A DNA stretch of 64,000 bases from Streptomyces sp. Ag109_O5-1 (GCF_003814875.1 NZ_RKQF01000003.1:1-64000); one strand, 5' to 3'; counted from the first letter of the stretch, positions 50,756 through 59,812 are shown. Notes: generated by a model not told the origin, from the letters alone. Numbers and translations: made by a program.

Positions 50756-52288
50756 GTGGAACCGTACGACGCCTTCGACGCCATCGATCCGTTCGCCGCC
50801 GCGGCAAGGGCCTTCGACCGCCTGACAGGGGTGTTGGCCGCCTCGGAGTCGACCGCACTGCCCCACCACGGCCTGGAAGACCTCATCGAGGCGCGGGGTC
50901 GTGAGCTGCTGCGGCTGCTGTTCCAGGCCCATCTGGAGCTGCGGGAGCGACGTGAGCGGGACCATGTGCGGCAAGGGGAGCGGGAGGTGGTCCGTGGCGC
51001 GGACGGAAAGGTCCGCCCGCATCGTGAGCCGGGGCATTGCCGGCGTCTGGCCTGCGTGTTCGGCACGGTCACCGTGACGCGGACCGCGTGGCGGGGCAGG
51101 TCGATGAGCAACGTCTGCCCGCTCGACGCGAGCCTCTCGCTGCCCGCCGGGCTGCACTCGCACGGCCTGCGCCAGCTTGCGGTCACCGAGGCCGTCCGCG
51201 GGTCCTATGACCAGGCCAAAGAGGCGATCGACCGGCGGTGCGGGAAGGTGCTGGGCAAGCGGCAGGCGGAGCACCTGGTCATCGAGGCGGCCCGCGACAT
51301 CGACAGTTTCTACCGCTTACGGGTGCCCATGCCGGCGACCGCGTCCACCGCGCTGGTCCTGCAGGTCGACGGCAAGGGCATCGTCATGAGGCCCGAAGCC
51401 CTGCGGCCCGCGACCTTGAAAGCGCACCGGGACAAGAAGCAGGCGATGCGCACGAGACTGGCGCCGGGCGAGAAACCGAACCGGAAGCGTATGGCCACGA
51501 TGGCCTGTGTGTTCGATGCCGATCCCGCAGTGCGTCGTCCGCACGACATCATCGCCCCGCCCGAGGGACGCGGCGGCAACCGGCCGCCCCGGCCGGGGCC
51601 GAGGGCGGCCGCGAAGTGGCTGTACGGCTCGGTGATCCACCCTGCCGAGCACACCGTCGCCGCCGCCTTCGACCAGGCCGAGGCCCGCGACCGGGACCAC
51701 GCGAGGGACTGGCTCGTGCTCGTCGACGGCGCCCACCACCAGATCGATCTGGTCCAGGCCGAGGCCGACCGGCGCGGCGTCGGGGTGCACATCCTGATCG
51801 ACATCGTGCATGTGAGTGAATATGTCTGGGGTGCGGCCCATCGCTTCCACCAGCCCGGCACCCCCGAGTGCGAAGCCTGGGCCGCCGGCCACCTGACGAC
51901 CATCCTGCACGGTCAGGCCGCCCGGGCCGTTGCCGAGATCACCACGCAGGCAGACCAGGGCGGACTGCGCGGGACCAGCCGCGAGGGCGCCGACGCCTGC
52001 ATCCGCTACCTCACCCATCACGCGGACCGCCTGCACTACGACACCGCGCTGGCCTCCGGCTGGCCGATCGCCACCGGCCCGATCGAGGGTGCCTGCCGCC
52101 ACATCATCGCCGACAGGCTCGCCATTACCGGGTCACGCTGGGGCCTGGCCGGTTCCGAAGCCATCCTCAAACTCCGCGCGCTGAAAGACAACGGCGACTT
52201 CGAGGAGTACTGGCGACACCACCTCGCCCGCGAACACGAACGCCTCTACCCCACCCCCGACCGACACGACCACCGCCTCACAGCCTGA
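50756..52288 (+). CDS. ISKra4-family transposase
   Basis: GTG 50756 gives 510 residues. 'HHGLEDLIEARGRELLRLLF', 'VFGTVTVTRTAWRGRSMSNV', 'HSHGLRQLAVTEAVRGSYDQ', 'LVLQVDGKGIVMRPEALRPA' (Asp), 'DWLVLVDGAHHQIDLVQAEA' (Asp), 'GWPIATGPIEGACRHIIADR' (Glu), and C-terminus 'NGDFEEYWRHHLAREHERLY'. Its C-terminus is closer to the miniature element at 12663 (NGDFEEYW) than is the copy at 33838, so this lineage is the likelier source of that element. Confidence 0.92.
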   Translation: MEPYDAFDAIDPFAAAARAFDRLTGVLAASESTALPHHGLEDLIEARGRELLRLLFQAHLELRERRERDHVRQGEREVVRGADGKVRPHREPGHCRRLACVFGTVTVTRTAWRGRSMSNVCPLDASLSLPAGLHSHGLRQLAVTEAVRGSYDQAKEAIDRRCGKVLGKRQAEHLVIEAARDIDSFYRLRVPMPATASTALVLQVDGKGIVMRPEALRPATLKAHRDKKQAMRTRLAPGEKPNRKRMATMACVFDADPAVRRPHDIIAPPEGRGGNRPPRPGPRAAAKWLYGSVIHPAEHTVAAAFDQAEARDRDHARDWLVLVDGAHHQIDLVQAEADRRGVGVHILIDIVHVSEYVWGAAHRFHQPGTPECEAWAAGHLTTILHGQAARAVAEITTQADQGGLRGTSREGADACIRYLTHHADRLHYDTALASGWPIATGPIEGACRHIIADRLAITGSRWGLAGSEAILKLRALKDNGDFEEYWRHHLAREHERLYPTPDRHDHRLTA

Positions 52289-52349
52289 TCAGCGGCCTTC
52301 GCCCCAGCGAGATCTACATCCGGGCTTCCTGCAAGGGGCTGTGCCCGTT

Positions 52350-52760
52350 TCACTTCCTCCGCCCGCCCAACGGCACCCGCCGTGCGACGACCTTGCGGTA
52401 ACTGATGCGCCAGCCCTGGCCGGTGAGCACAAAGGTGTCTTCATAGGTCACGCTGCCGCTCGTGCCGTCCGTATTGATGCCGATGCCCTTGGAACGGGCG
52501 TGCACCTGGCCGTCGTCTCCCTCCGTGAGGACGATGTTCGTCACGTGATGACCCACGGGATTCGCGTCACCCAAGGAGACAGCCGCCGCTCGGATGGCCT
52601 CCACTCCCGTCAGCGGCTCCTGGCCGAAGTCCGAGATGTCGTAGACGACGTCGTCGGTAAACAACTCATCCAGCCGGTCCAACTCTCCCTCGTCGCACAG
52701 ATGACCGTGCATCGCGATCAACTCGGAGATGACGGTGCGGTCCTCAATGCTCAGTGCCAT
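52350..52760 (-). CDS. SnoaL-like nuclear-transport-factor-2-fold protein
   Basis: 136 residues: 'MALSIEDRTVISELIAMHGH', 'LCDEGELDRLDELFTDDVVY', 'DISDFGQEPLTGVEAIRAAA', 'VGHHVTNIVLTEGDDGQVHA', 'GSVTYEDTFVLTGQGWRISY', 'RKVVARR'. A complete SnoaL_4 domain, as in polyketide cyclases and small dehydratases; the substrate is unknown. It stands alone between two insertion sequences. Confidence 0.87.
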   Translation of the reverse strand: MALSIEDRTVISELIAMHGHLCDEGELDRLDELFTDDVVYDISDFGQEPLTGVEAIRAAAVSLGDANPVGHHVTNIVLTEGDDGQVHARSKGIGINTDGTSGSVTYEDTFVLTGQGWRISYRKVVARRVPLGGRRK

Positions 52761-52863
52761 GGGAATCCTTCACGGGCCGCTGGAGAAACTCAACCAGGTC
52801 CTGGAGAGCGTCATTCTGTGACCGATGGCCTGGCCAAGGGGCAGCAAGGCCATCTCGGCCGCA

Positions 52864-54141
52864 TCATGCCCCGACGTTACGAGCCAGCCCCACCACAGGC
52901 AGCCACATCAGCAAACTTCCAGCTCGCAGCGTCCCTGCAAGCGAGCTACACCCATCGAACAACTCGCGCTTTTGCAGGCAGTGGTAGAGCTGGCCGAGTA
53001 AGCGGTTGAACAGGTTCCTGCGGGCTGCGGCGTTCCAGTCTCCGTGCTCGTCGCGACGGCGACGATAGTGGGCTTTGGCACCAGGTGATCCGTTCGGCGC
53101 GGCGAAGGCCCAGAGGTATCCGGCGTGGTTGAGCCGGTCGTTCTTCACCCAGCGGCGGGTGATGCTCGACTTCTTGCCGGAGGCGCGGGTGATCGGTGAG
53201 GAGCCGGCGTATGCCTTCAGGCCGCGGGCGTCAGCGAAGCGGGTGCGGTCGTCGCCGATTTCGGCGAGGATCCGGGCGGCGAGCTGGACGCCGAGGCCGG
53301 GGAAGCTTGTCAGGATCTCGGCGTCGGGGTGCTGAGGGAACGCTTCTTCCACCGCCTCGGCGAGCTGGTCGGCGGCAGTGCAAGCGGCGTCGAGCTGCAT
53401 GAGGAGGGCGAGCATCTGCTTGCCGAGGGCGTCCTCGACGAGCGGTGGCTGGTGGGCCCACTTGGCGCGGAAGATGTTACGGAGGCGATCGGCCTCGGCT
53501 TCGATGCCGCGCTGGCGGCCGGCACGCTTGAGGGCCGCCTGCACCTGGGCGCGGGTCAGTTGCGCTGCCTGCGTCGAGGTCGGGGCGATCTTGAGGAGCT
53601 CACGGGCCTCGGGTCGGCACAGGCCGTTGGTCCAGGTGGCGAACGCGTTCAGGGCGGCCGGGTAGTACTCGCGTAGCAGGGAACGGAGCTGGTTGGCGAG
53701 CTGTTGCCGGTTCCACAAGGCGTCCTGCTGAGCGCGTGCGAGGACGGAGATCGCCCGCCCGAGGTCGGAGTCGTCGGGCAGCGGCTGGTGGGCGTGCATG
53801 TCGGTGCGCAGGATGTTCGCCAGGACCAGGGCGTCGCCGGGATCGGACTTCTTGCGCGAGACGCTGTGCCGGTCGCGGTAGCGGGCGGCGGCCAGCGGGT
53901 TGATCGCGTACACCTTCCGCTTGCCAGTCCGCAGCACGGCGACCAGCAGGCCGCGGGAGGTCTCGATAGCGACTGGGATCGGCGTCGCCTCGGTGTCGCC
54001 GTGCTCGGCGAGCAGCTCCAGCAGGACCTTGTGGCCGACGGCGTCGTCGGTTATGTGCCGCTTGGCCACTAACCTGCCGGTGTCGTCGACCAGGGCCACG
54101 TCGTGGGTGCGTTCGGCCCAGTCGATTCCACAGTAGATCAA
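52864..54141 (-). CDS. IS110-family transposase (DEDD recombinase)
   Basis: 425 residues from ATG 54141. 'MIYCGIDWAERTHDVALVDD' (Asp), 'IPVAIETSRGLLVAVLRTGK' (Glu), 'SRKKSDPGDALVLANILRTD' (two Asp) form the DEDD site; the C-terminal domain has 'ILTSFPGLGVQLAARILAEI', 'LKAYAGSSPITRASGKKSSI' and 'KNDRLNHAGYLWAFAAPNGS'. Intact. Its ~250-bp non-coding leader (54142-54388) is where IS110-group bridge RNAs are encoded. Confidence 0.92.
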   Translation of the reverse strand: MIYCGIDWAERTHDVALVDDTGRLVAKRHITDDAVGHKVLLELLAEHGDTEATPIPVAIETSRGLLVAVLRTGKRKVYAINPLAAARYRDRHSVSRKKSDPGDALVLANILRTDMHAHQPLPDDSDLGRAISVLARAQQDALWNRQQLANQLRSLLREYYPAALNAFATWTNGLCRPEARELLKIAPTSTQAAQLTRAQVQAALKRAGRQRGIEAEADRLRNIFRAKWAHQPPLVEDALGKQMLALLMQLDAACTAADQLAEAVEEAFPQHPDAEILTSFPGLGVQLAARILAEIGDDRTRFADARGLKAYAGSSPITRASGKKSSITRRWVKNDRLNHAGYLWAFAAPNGSPGAKAHYRRRRDEHGDWNAAARRNLFNRLLGQLYHCLQKRELFDGCSSLAGTLRAGSLLMWLPVVGLARNVGA

Positions 54142-54388
54142 GGCAGTTCCTTCCTGATGTGCTGATGTTTGCGCTGGTCACGAGCGCATGCGGGCCACGC
54201 GTCGCACTAATCCCAGGCATCAACCGCTGCGCGGCGTGCCGCCACCTCACGAGCCGTTCGTGGCACCAGCACATCCCACGGGCCTCGGTCTGCGTAGGAG
54301 CTCGAATGGCTCGGGCGTATCAAGAGGTCACCGCGGAATCGGCTCGCACCACCAACACCAACGAGTGGTCCAGGGGTGTTGACACTCG
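54142..54388. other. Non-coding left end of the IS110 element, possible bridge RNA region
   Basis: No coding sense in any frame. As transcribed with the transposase (leftward) this is its upstream non-coding end. Bridge RNA content is inferred from the family only. Confidence 0.35.
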
Positions 54389-54461
54389 CGGGTGCTGGAT
54401 GCTGCCGGTCTGGCGGAAGGCGTCAAGGCCCGTTCTTGAGAAGGCATGCATCCAGCACCCG
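54389..54461. repeat. 14-bp inverted repeat with a 45-nt loop
   Basis: CGGGTGCTGGATGC (54389-54402) is exactly repeated in inverse at 54448-54461. It separates the IS110 leader from the IS5 pseudogene and may be a terminator or the ends of a small lost element. Confidence 0.6.
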
Positions 54462-54514
54462 ATTCGAACACCTTGGGAACTGCAGAGCTCCCGCCGAGTG
54501 CTCTTGGAAAGGGA

Positions 54515-55220
54515 TTAGTTCTTGAGGTGGGCGAATCCGTGTTCTACCGGTGCGCGTTCGGTGGCGAGGATTCGGTTGGCGGTCTTCTGGCCGGGGGTGA
54601 GCTTGTGGGCGCGGGTGGCGGTGAAGCCGGTGACGATCACGGGGTCGCGTACGTCGTTGTCGAGGCCGCGGAAGCCGAGGTCCGCCAGTGCGCCGAGACC
54701 GGCGGCGCGCAGGTGGGCCAGAATGTGGTCGTGGCGGGCGGCCGTGATGTCGTGGGTGCGGCCGGGCCGGGCGGCGGACAGCCAGATCAGGCGGCCTTTC
54801 TCGTCGGTCAGGGCGAGGAAGTGCACGCCGTGATGGCGGTGTTTGGCGGAGTAGTTTCGTCGGTCGGCCTTTCCTGCGCGGCGCCGGGTGGGGATGAGGG
54901 TGCCGTCGATCAGGACCACCTACCCGCCCTGCTTGGCGACCTTCTTCAGGGCGCGGTCCAGACGTGGGGCCTGCGCGGCGAGCAGGGTGATCAGCTCGTC
55001 GCGCCGGCGGCGGACGGTGGACTCGGAGACGTTGTTGCCGCCGGCCATGTCGGCCAGGCGCTGGTCGTGGCGCAGCACGGCCAGGACGATCACCGTGATC
55101 CTCCCGGGCGGCAGGATCCGGCACCTGGACCGAATCGCCTTCAGGTGGCCGCAGTAGATCGGCGAGGTACTTGACGGTGCTCGTGGACAGCGGCAGAGGG
55201 CACTGGTAATCAAGAGGCCA
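54515..55220 (-). pseudogene. IS5-family (HTH_Tnp_4/DDE_Tnp_4) transposase with a stop and a frameshift
   Basis: Leftward: 'LDYQCPLPLSTSTVKYLADL', a frame change at ~55150, 'RITVIVLAVLRHDQRLADMA', 'GGNNVSESTVRRRRDELITL', 'LKKVAKQGG', a TAG at 54920, then 'VVLIDGTLIPTRRRAGKADR' (catalytic Asp), 'VHFLALTDEKGRLIWLSAAR' and 'KTANRILATERAPVEHGFAH' (Glu). All domains are present but two lesions split it. Longer relative of the remnant at 29905. Confidence 0.82.
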
Positions 55221-55320
55221 GGTGTCCTCGGCGCGTTCTTTGGATCTCGTCACACAGTTCCAACGGCCGCCGGGGGCACCCCGTTTACGCCACCACCCCA
55301 TCAAGCGCTGGCGTCCCTGG

Positions 55321-55773
55321 TCACAGGCAGGTGGTAAACCGGCCGTCGGGTAGTTTGCGCAGCCAGCCGCGGTCGACGGGTCTGACCAGTCTCCCGCGCA
55401 GCGGTTCCAGCTTGGCCCGCACGCTGACGTCGATTCCCAGCGCGTCACCGACCTGCCGGGCCATGACCGGTCCGGCGGCCTGCCGCACGGCGGCGAGAAT
55501 GCGCTGGTAGTCCGGCGGGAGTGTGCTCTCCTCCACGCCTGACGTGCGGTGCGGGATCAGCGTCACCGCTCGTCCGCCCACCTGCCCGGGCGCCGGCGTG
55601 ACCGATGCTCATTCGTTGGCGAGCTGTTCGCTCACCCGTTCAAGGACGCGTTCGGCGACGGCGAGTCCGTCGCGCTCGGCCCGTACGTCTGCCAGCTCCT
55701 TGGCCAGCTGTTCTTCGAGTTCGTCCAGTTCAGCGCGCCGCGCGGTGATCCGTTTCAGTAACTCGGGGTCCAT
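55321..55773 (-). pseudogene. Transposon accessory protein (coiled coil plus winged helix) with in-frame stop
   Basis: ATG 55773 starts 'MDPELLKRITARRAELDELE' and 'AERVLERVSEQLANE', a 54-residue coiled coil ending at TGA 55609-55611; the same frame continues 'ASVTPAPGQVGGRAVTLIPH', 'LPPDYQRILAAVRQAAGPVM', 'ARQVGDALGIDVSVRAKLEP' and 'GRLVRPVDRGWLRKLPDGRF'. The overall build equals ISKra4 orfA, but no transposase follows; it may accompany the IS5 copy or be left from another element. Confidence 0.6.
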
Positions 55774-55851
55774 GCACCGGATCGTACTGTGCGCCTGCTG
55801 GTGAGGGCCTGTTTCTGGTCCTTTGTGGTGAGCTGAGGGTGTTCAGAGCCG

Positions 55852-56898
55852 TCAGTACGTCACCGTGATCCGCTGCGCGGGGCCGTCCACGCTGACCGTT
55901 CCGCCGTACGGGATCACCAGTTGGGGATCGGTGTGCCCGAAGTCGACGTCGAACACCACCATGGTGTGTGGGGCGTACGCGGCCAGCGCACGCAGCACCG
56001 CGTCGCGCTGCTCAGCGGCGTAGCGCCGCTTGTCCCCCTCGTTGTTCGGCTGCTGGAAGGACCATGCTTTGGCGCGGCCCATCAACAGGGCTGGGAAGCG
56101 CGCCAGCAGGCCGCGCTCTCCCATGTTGCGCAGGATCCGGAAAACAGCCTCCCCGCTCGGCATTTCCTCTGATGTCTCCAGGAACAGCACGCCGCCCTCG
56201 TAAACGGCAGGATCGCGTTCGATCTCGCGGTCGGCCATCAGCAACCACGACAGGATTTCCAGGTTGCCACCCCAGGCACGGCCGGTGACGACGTGGTCGG
56301 GCTGATGCCAGATCCAGCCGTCGGCGGGCTGCGAGTCCGGTTCCGTCTCGAAGGTGGCCGGGTCGGCCCAGTCGCGGGCGGTGTCGCGGTAGCGCTTGGC
56401 GGGGTGGAGTTCGTAGGGGCCCGAGGTGAACAGGGCCGCGCGCACCGACTCGGCGGTGGTGGGATGGAGTGCTGTCGGGCGGCCGATCTCGGTCATCACG
56501 CAGGCGCCGTGATAGGCGACGATGCCCAGGTTATGCAGGAAGAGCAGCAGGTTGGTGTTGTCGCTTGAGCCGAAGAACGGCTTGGGGTTGGCGCGGATCA
56601 GCTCGCGGTCCAGCAATGGAAGCACGGTGATCTGGTCGTCGCCACCGATGCTGGCCATCACCGCCCTGACCGAGGGATCGGCGAACGCAGCGTGGATATC
56701 GTCGGCGCGTTCCCTGGGCGTGGATCCCATTTTGCGAGTGGTCGGGTACTCCACGGGTTCGAGGCCGAAATCCTCACGCAGACGCTTGAGCCCCAGCTCG
56801 TATGGAAGAGGGAAGAGCCCGGGCAATCCGGACGAAGGGGAGATGATCGCTATGCGATCACCGGGCACAGGCTTTGGAGGATAGGCAGGTGAGGTCAT
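55852..56898 (-). CDS. S66-family serine peptidase (LD-carboxypeptidase/MccF-like)
   Basis: 348 residues: 'VPGDRIAIISPSSGLPGLFP', 'PSVRAVMASIGGDDQITVLP', nucleophile elbow 'NPKPFFGSSDNTNLLLFLHN' (Ser112), 'GRAWGGNLEILSWLLM' (Glu214) and 'VVFDVDFGHTDPQLVIPYGG' (His322), a complete S66 triad. The family contains murein tetrapeptide LD-carboxypeptidases and MccF, which destroys microcin C-like nucleotidyl peptides. The cytoplasmic location (no signal) and size fit the MccF-like group. No antibiotic genes adjoin, so self-immunity is only a possibility. Confidence 0.9.
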   Translation of the reverse strand: MTSPAYPPKPVPGDRIAIISPSSGLPGLFPLPYELGLKRLREDFGLEPVEYPTTRKMGSTPRERADDIHAAFADPSVRAVMASIGGDDQITVLPLLDRELIRANPKPFFGSSDNTNLLLFLHNLGIVAYHGACVMTEIGRPTALHPTTAESVRAALFTSGPYELHPAKRYRDTARDWADPATFETEPDSQPADGWIWHQPDHVVTGRAWGGNLEILSWLLMADREIERDPAVYEGGVLFLETSEEMPSGEAVFRILRNMGERGLLARFPALLMGRAKAWSFQQPNNEGDKRRYAAEQRDAVLRALAAYAPHTMVVFDVDFGHTDPQLVIPYGGTVSVDGPAQRITVTY

Positions 56899-57172
56899 GG
56901 CCGTCAGGCTAGAGGTCTGAGCGACTACTGATCATCTTCATTTCGGACGGGGATTCTCCGTCCATCGACTTCAAGCAAGAACCCAACTCATCCCCTGACG
57001 GACGATCTACTTTGCGGACTTCCGCCCACGGCCAGCGCGAGTACCCCGAACGACCGTCACGCCAGCCCTTTGACCTGCGACTTCAAGTTGGCGGAAGCTC
57101 CATGCGCACCATCCGGCAGGGGCGCGCTCCGTCGCGCACAACTCACCGCGCCGCGCGCACCCGATGCGCACC
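56899..57172. other. Intergenic region, nothing recognised
   Basis: Holds the promoter of the S66 peptidase on its left side and a short GGACGG/CCGTCC hairpin near 56946-56962. No gene is supported. Confidence 0.4.
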
Positions 57173-57207
57173 GAGGCGCGCGGCCGACGACATCGACCGC
57201 GCGCCTC
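57173..57207 (-). terminator. Hairpin terminator of the gene at 57217
   Basis: GAGGCGCGCGG (57173-57183) pairs with CCGCGCGCCTC (57197-57207), loop 13 nt, 10 bp after the leftward stop. Confidence 0.75.
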
Positions 57208-57216
57208 ACCGGTCCC

Positions 57217-57645
57217 TCAGGCCGTGGCCAGTCCGTACCCGCTGCCGACGTTGCCGCGGACGTCGGCCAGGAACTGGTGGACCTGGTCGACCTCCTGCAT
57301 GCACTCGATCAGGAACCCTGCCGCGATCCAGGCAGCTTGCGCCCCGCCACCGGCCAGGCACCAGCGCTTGAGGTACCGGCTCGCCACGGCCACCAGCTGC
57401 CCGAGGACGTACCCGGACTCGCAGTCGGTGTGCTCATCGGGCACGACGCTGATGTAGTCGGCCAGCAGCAGCGCGCCGAACTCGCCGACCAGCACCGCCA
57501 GCTCCTGGCCGTCGGCGTGGAACTCCGCGAGCGCTGCCTTGTCCTGCTCGCTGTCCTGGTACCGCCAGACCAGCTCCACATAGTCGGCGGCCCGCGCGAT
57601 CTGCTCCGGGGCAAGCTGGGACACCTTCGACGTCGTCGTCTCCAT
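57217..57645 (-). CDS. Hypothetical 142-residue protein
   Basis: 'METTTSKVSQLAPEQIARAA', 'DYVELVWRYQDSEQDKAALA', 'EFGALLLADYISVVPDEHTD' and 'FLIECMQEVDQVHQFLADVR'. Helical, acidic, two or three Cys, no signal peptide. I do not recognise the family. It has its own terminator (57173). Confidence 0.65.
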   Translation of the reverse strand: METTTSKVSQLAPEQIARAADYVELVWRYQDSEQDKAALAEFHADGQELAVLVGEFGALLLADYISVVPDEHTDCESGYVLGQLVAVASRYLKRWCLAGGGAQAAWIAAGFLIECMQEVDQVHQFLADVRGNVGSGYGLATA

Positions 57646-57946
57646 GACGCTTCCTCACTGTTCGCGCGCTGGGCGCCTGCTGCACCCGGCCGAACCCCTA
57701 CGGTGCAGCCCCTGGCCTGTGGACAGATTCCGGAGCCGGGGCGGGCCACTGCTCATGACGTCGGTCACGGACGAACCGTCTCGTCAAGGGGGTAGTCAAG
57801 GGTCATAACGGACACCCTGGAGAGGTGGCCGTCAGGTCGCGGACAAGGGGTGCTTTCTCACGGTGGCTCCGGCCCGTACGCCTCGCGTGTGCGGCCGGAC
57901 CTGTCACCGATCCGGCCGCGTACGGCCGGAGAATCCCGAGGACGCG
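57646..57946. other. Intergenic region, nothing recognised
   Basis: The divergent spacer of 57217 and 57947; no operator-like symmetry was noticed. Confidence 0.4.
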
Positions 57947-58437
57947 ATGACCACCGCCCCCCTTCAGCCCGTCCCGCCGACCCCGCCGACCGGGTCCCGC
58001 GGCGCTGCGACTACGAGCCCCGCACCGAGCCCTGTAGCAAGCCACGCTCCCAGCCCCGCAGCTGCGAGCCAGCGTCTGACGGTTGTCGCTGATCAGACCC
58101 CCGATTCGCCCGCCCGGGCCGGTTGCAACTCCTCTTCTCCCAGCACTGATGTGCCTGGAGAAGCGTCCCGGGCCCGGAAAGCCGCAGCGACAAAGGCCGG
58201 AGCGGACATCCGCGGCGAGGTCCTGCTCACCCTCGCTCAGCTGCGCCTGGCCACACCCCGCCAGCTCAAGGCGCTGCTGCTGCCGCACCAGCAGGGCACC
58301 GACCACGTCCGTCGCGCGCTGCGCAACCTGCTCGCCGAATCCCCAGCTCTGGTCGGCCGGACCAACCGCGCCCAGCAGAGCTACTGGTACTGCACCCCGG
58401 CTGGCCTCGCCGAAGCCTCCGCCTCCGGCGAACTAGG
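57947..58437 (+). pseudogene. Replication-relaxation family protein, truncated after the N-terminal domain
   Basis: ATG 57947. A ~85-residue Pro/Ala/Ser-rich leader precedes 'IRGEVLLTLAQLRLATPRQL', 'KALLLPHQQGTDHVRRALRN' and 'QSYWYCTPAGLAEASASGE', the winged-helix of actinomycete replication-relaxation (plasmid/conjugative element) proteins. Coding sense ends at 58432 where a perfect palindrome begins; the frame then reads through the palindrome into antisense of the next gene. About two thirds of the usual protein is missing. Marks a former plasmid or integrative element. Confidence 0.7.
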
Positions 58438-58494
58438 GTGCGTTTCAGAAGTGGATCTTGACACATCAAGATCCACTTCTGAAACGCACCCTAG
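58433..58494. repeat. Perfect palindrome, 29-bp arms, 4-nt loop, bounded by CTAG
   Basis: 58433-58461 is the exact inverse of 58466-58494 around CACA. The arms read CTAGGGTGCGTTTCAGAAGT... outward in. It separates two convergent genes and supplies the stop codon (TAG, 58493-58491) of the hydrolase gene. Could act as a bidirectional terminator; CTAG ends suggest the collapsed ends of an IS5-group element. Confidence 0.9.
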
Positions 58495-59699
58495 TACTGG
58501 AAGGCTACTTCCGGATTGTTCGGCGAGGGGCCGTCCAGCAGCGGACTGTGGATCCCCTTCAGCGTCTGGTCGAAGAACGCTGTCACGTACTCGCGGGTGA
58601 TCACCACCCCGCGTTCCGGGGAGAGGGGCGGCGTCGGGAACCCGGCCTCCTCCAGAAGCAGGTCCAGGTCGGTGAAGCTGAAGTGGTCGGCGCCGGCGAC
58701 CGTCAGCCACTTCTTGTAGCCGCCGAGGGCAGCCCAGCTCTGTTCCCACACGGTGTAGTCGTCGCCGCCGGGCGCGTGGTTGACGGCCGCACCCAGCATG
58801 AGGAACGGCCGGTTGATCTGGCCGGGCATCGGGGCCGGGTGGAAGGTGCCGTCCATGTTCACTCCGGCCCGTACTCGCGGGTCGGCGATCATCGTGGCGG
58901 CGGCCGCCGCTCCGCCGAGGGAGTGTCCGGCCATGCCGATCTCGTGCTTGTCGATGAGGTGGGCCAGGGGCCACCCGGTATTGCCATGCGTCAACTGGTC
59001 GATCGCGAAGGACACGTCCAGCGCGCGGCTGGCGGCGACGGAGTCGAAGTCGAGCGCCGGGTCATCGCAGATCGCGCACGGCGGCGTCTGGCCGTTCGCC
59101 AGCGTCTCGCCGCTGTCCTCGTAGGTGTGGCCGACGAGCGCGACGACGTAGCCGTGACTGGCCAGGTCGGTCGCGAGCGAGGTGAGCGTCATGCGCGGGT
59201 CCTCGTACGCGGGTGAGAGGACCACCAGCGGATGCTTGCCGCGTTGCGGCCGCGCGCCGTCGAAGGCGTGAGTGGTGACGCTGGAAAGGTTCTGTGGGGT
59301 GACGCCGGAGCTCGCCGGTAACTTCCGGTGCTGGATGGCTCCGGCTGCCTCGGCGAGGGTCATGTAAGGGGCCGGAGTCCCGGTCCCGGGGACGGCCGGG
59401 TAGACCATCGTGACGGTCAGTTGGCGGGGGCCGGATGACGGCACCCACGGGTCGGGACGGCTCGCATCGGTGAGGTGGATGACGTCCTCGCCGGCGGCGT
59501 AGGGGCCGGTCGGCGCGGGGAGCGTGCCCTGGAAGGACGGCGTGGGCGCGGCGGCAGTTGTGGCGGCGGTCGCGTGCAATGTGGGCGGCGGGGTCGTGGC
59601 AGCGAGTCCGGTGCCGGTCGCGGCCACTGATGCGGCGAGACCTAGGATTGCGACAGCGCTGATACGGCGCTTGCGGTTCGAGGTAGTGTTCACGGGCAC
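58491..59699 (-). CDS. Secreted alpha/beta-hydrolase (PAF-acetylhydrolase/lipase-like)
   Basis: 402 residues with an export signal ('RKRRISAVAILGLAASVAAT'). 'PRQLTVTMVYPAVPGTGTPA', 'HPLVVLSPAYEDPRMTLTSL', 'SHGYVVALVGHTYEDSG', the elbow 'IGMAGHSLGGAAAAATM' (Ser260) and 'LTVAGADHFSFTDLDLLLEE' (His) mark a platelet-activating-factor-acetylhydrolase-type esterase. The last residues and stop come from the palindrome, so the original C-terminus may have lost a few residues. The substrate is unknown. Confidence 0.87.
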   Translation of the reverse strand: MPVNTTSNRKRRISAVAILGLAASVAATGTGLAATTPPPTLHATAATTAAAPTPSFQGTLPAPTGPYAAGEDVIHLTDASRPDPWVPSSGPRQLTVTMVYPAVPGTGTPAPYMTLAEAAGAIQHRKLPASSGVTPQNLSSVTTHAFDGARPQRGKHPLVVLSPAYEDPRMTLTSLATDLASHGYVVALVGHTYEDSGETLANGQTPPCAICDDPALDFDSVAASRALDVSFAIDQLTHGNTGWPLAHLIDKHEIGMAGHSLGGAAAAATMIADPRVRAGVNMDGTFHPAPMPGQINRPFLMLGAAVNHAPGGDDYTVWEQSWAALGGYKKWLTVAGADHFSFTDLDLLLEEAGFPTPPLSPERGVVITREYVTAFFDQTLKGIHSPLLDGPSPNNPEVAFQY

Positions 59700-59812
59700 G
59701 ATCCTGCCCGGCCCCGCCCTGACGCTCGATCATGCGGGCTTCCCTCTTGAGGGTGGTGCTGGCTACACCCTGAGATCCCCAGCGGGCGAGGTTCCCTTCG
59801 CTGGCATCGTCG

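Larger units (their letters stand above)
50051..52321 (+). mobile_element. Complete ISKra4-family element, 2.27 kb
   Basis: Imperfect terminal inverted repeats: GGGTGTAGCTCTC at 50051-50063 and GAGATCTACATCC at 52309-52321 (11 of 13 paired). The right end is 33 bp after the transposase stop, the same spacing as in the copies at 33807 and 12663. Contains intact orfA and transposase genes. The target duplication could not be identified. Confidence 0.75.

Noticed and set aside
52940..52952. GAGCTACACCC as the right end of the 50051 ISKra4 element
   Set aside because: It matches the left end exactly for 11 bp but lies 650 bp beyond the transposase, inside the IS110 gene. The site at 52309-52321 has the same spacing to the stop codon as in the other copies, so I accepted that one.
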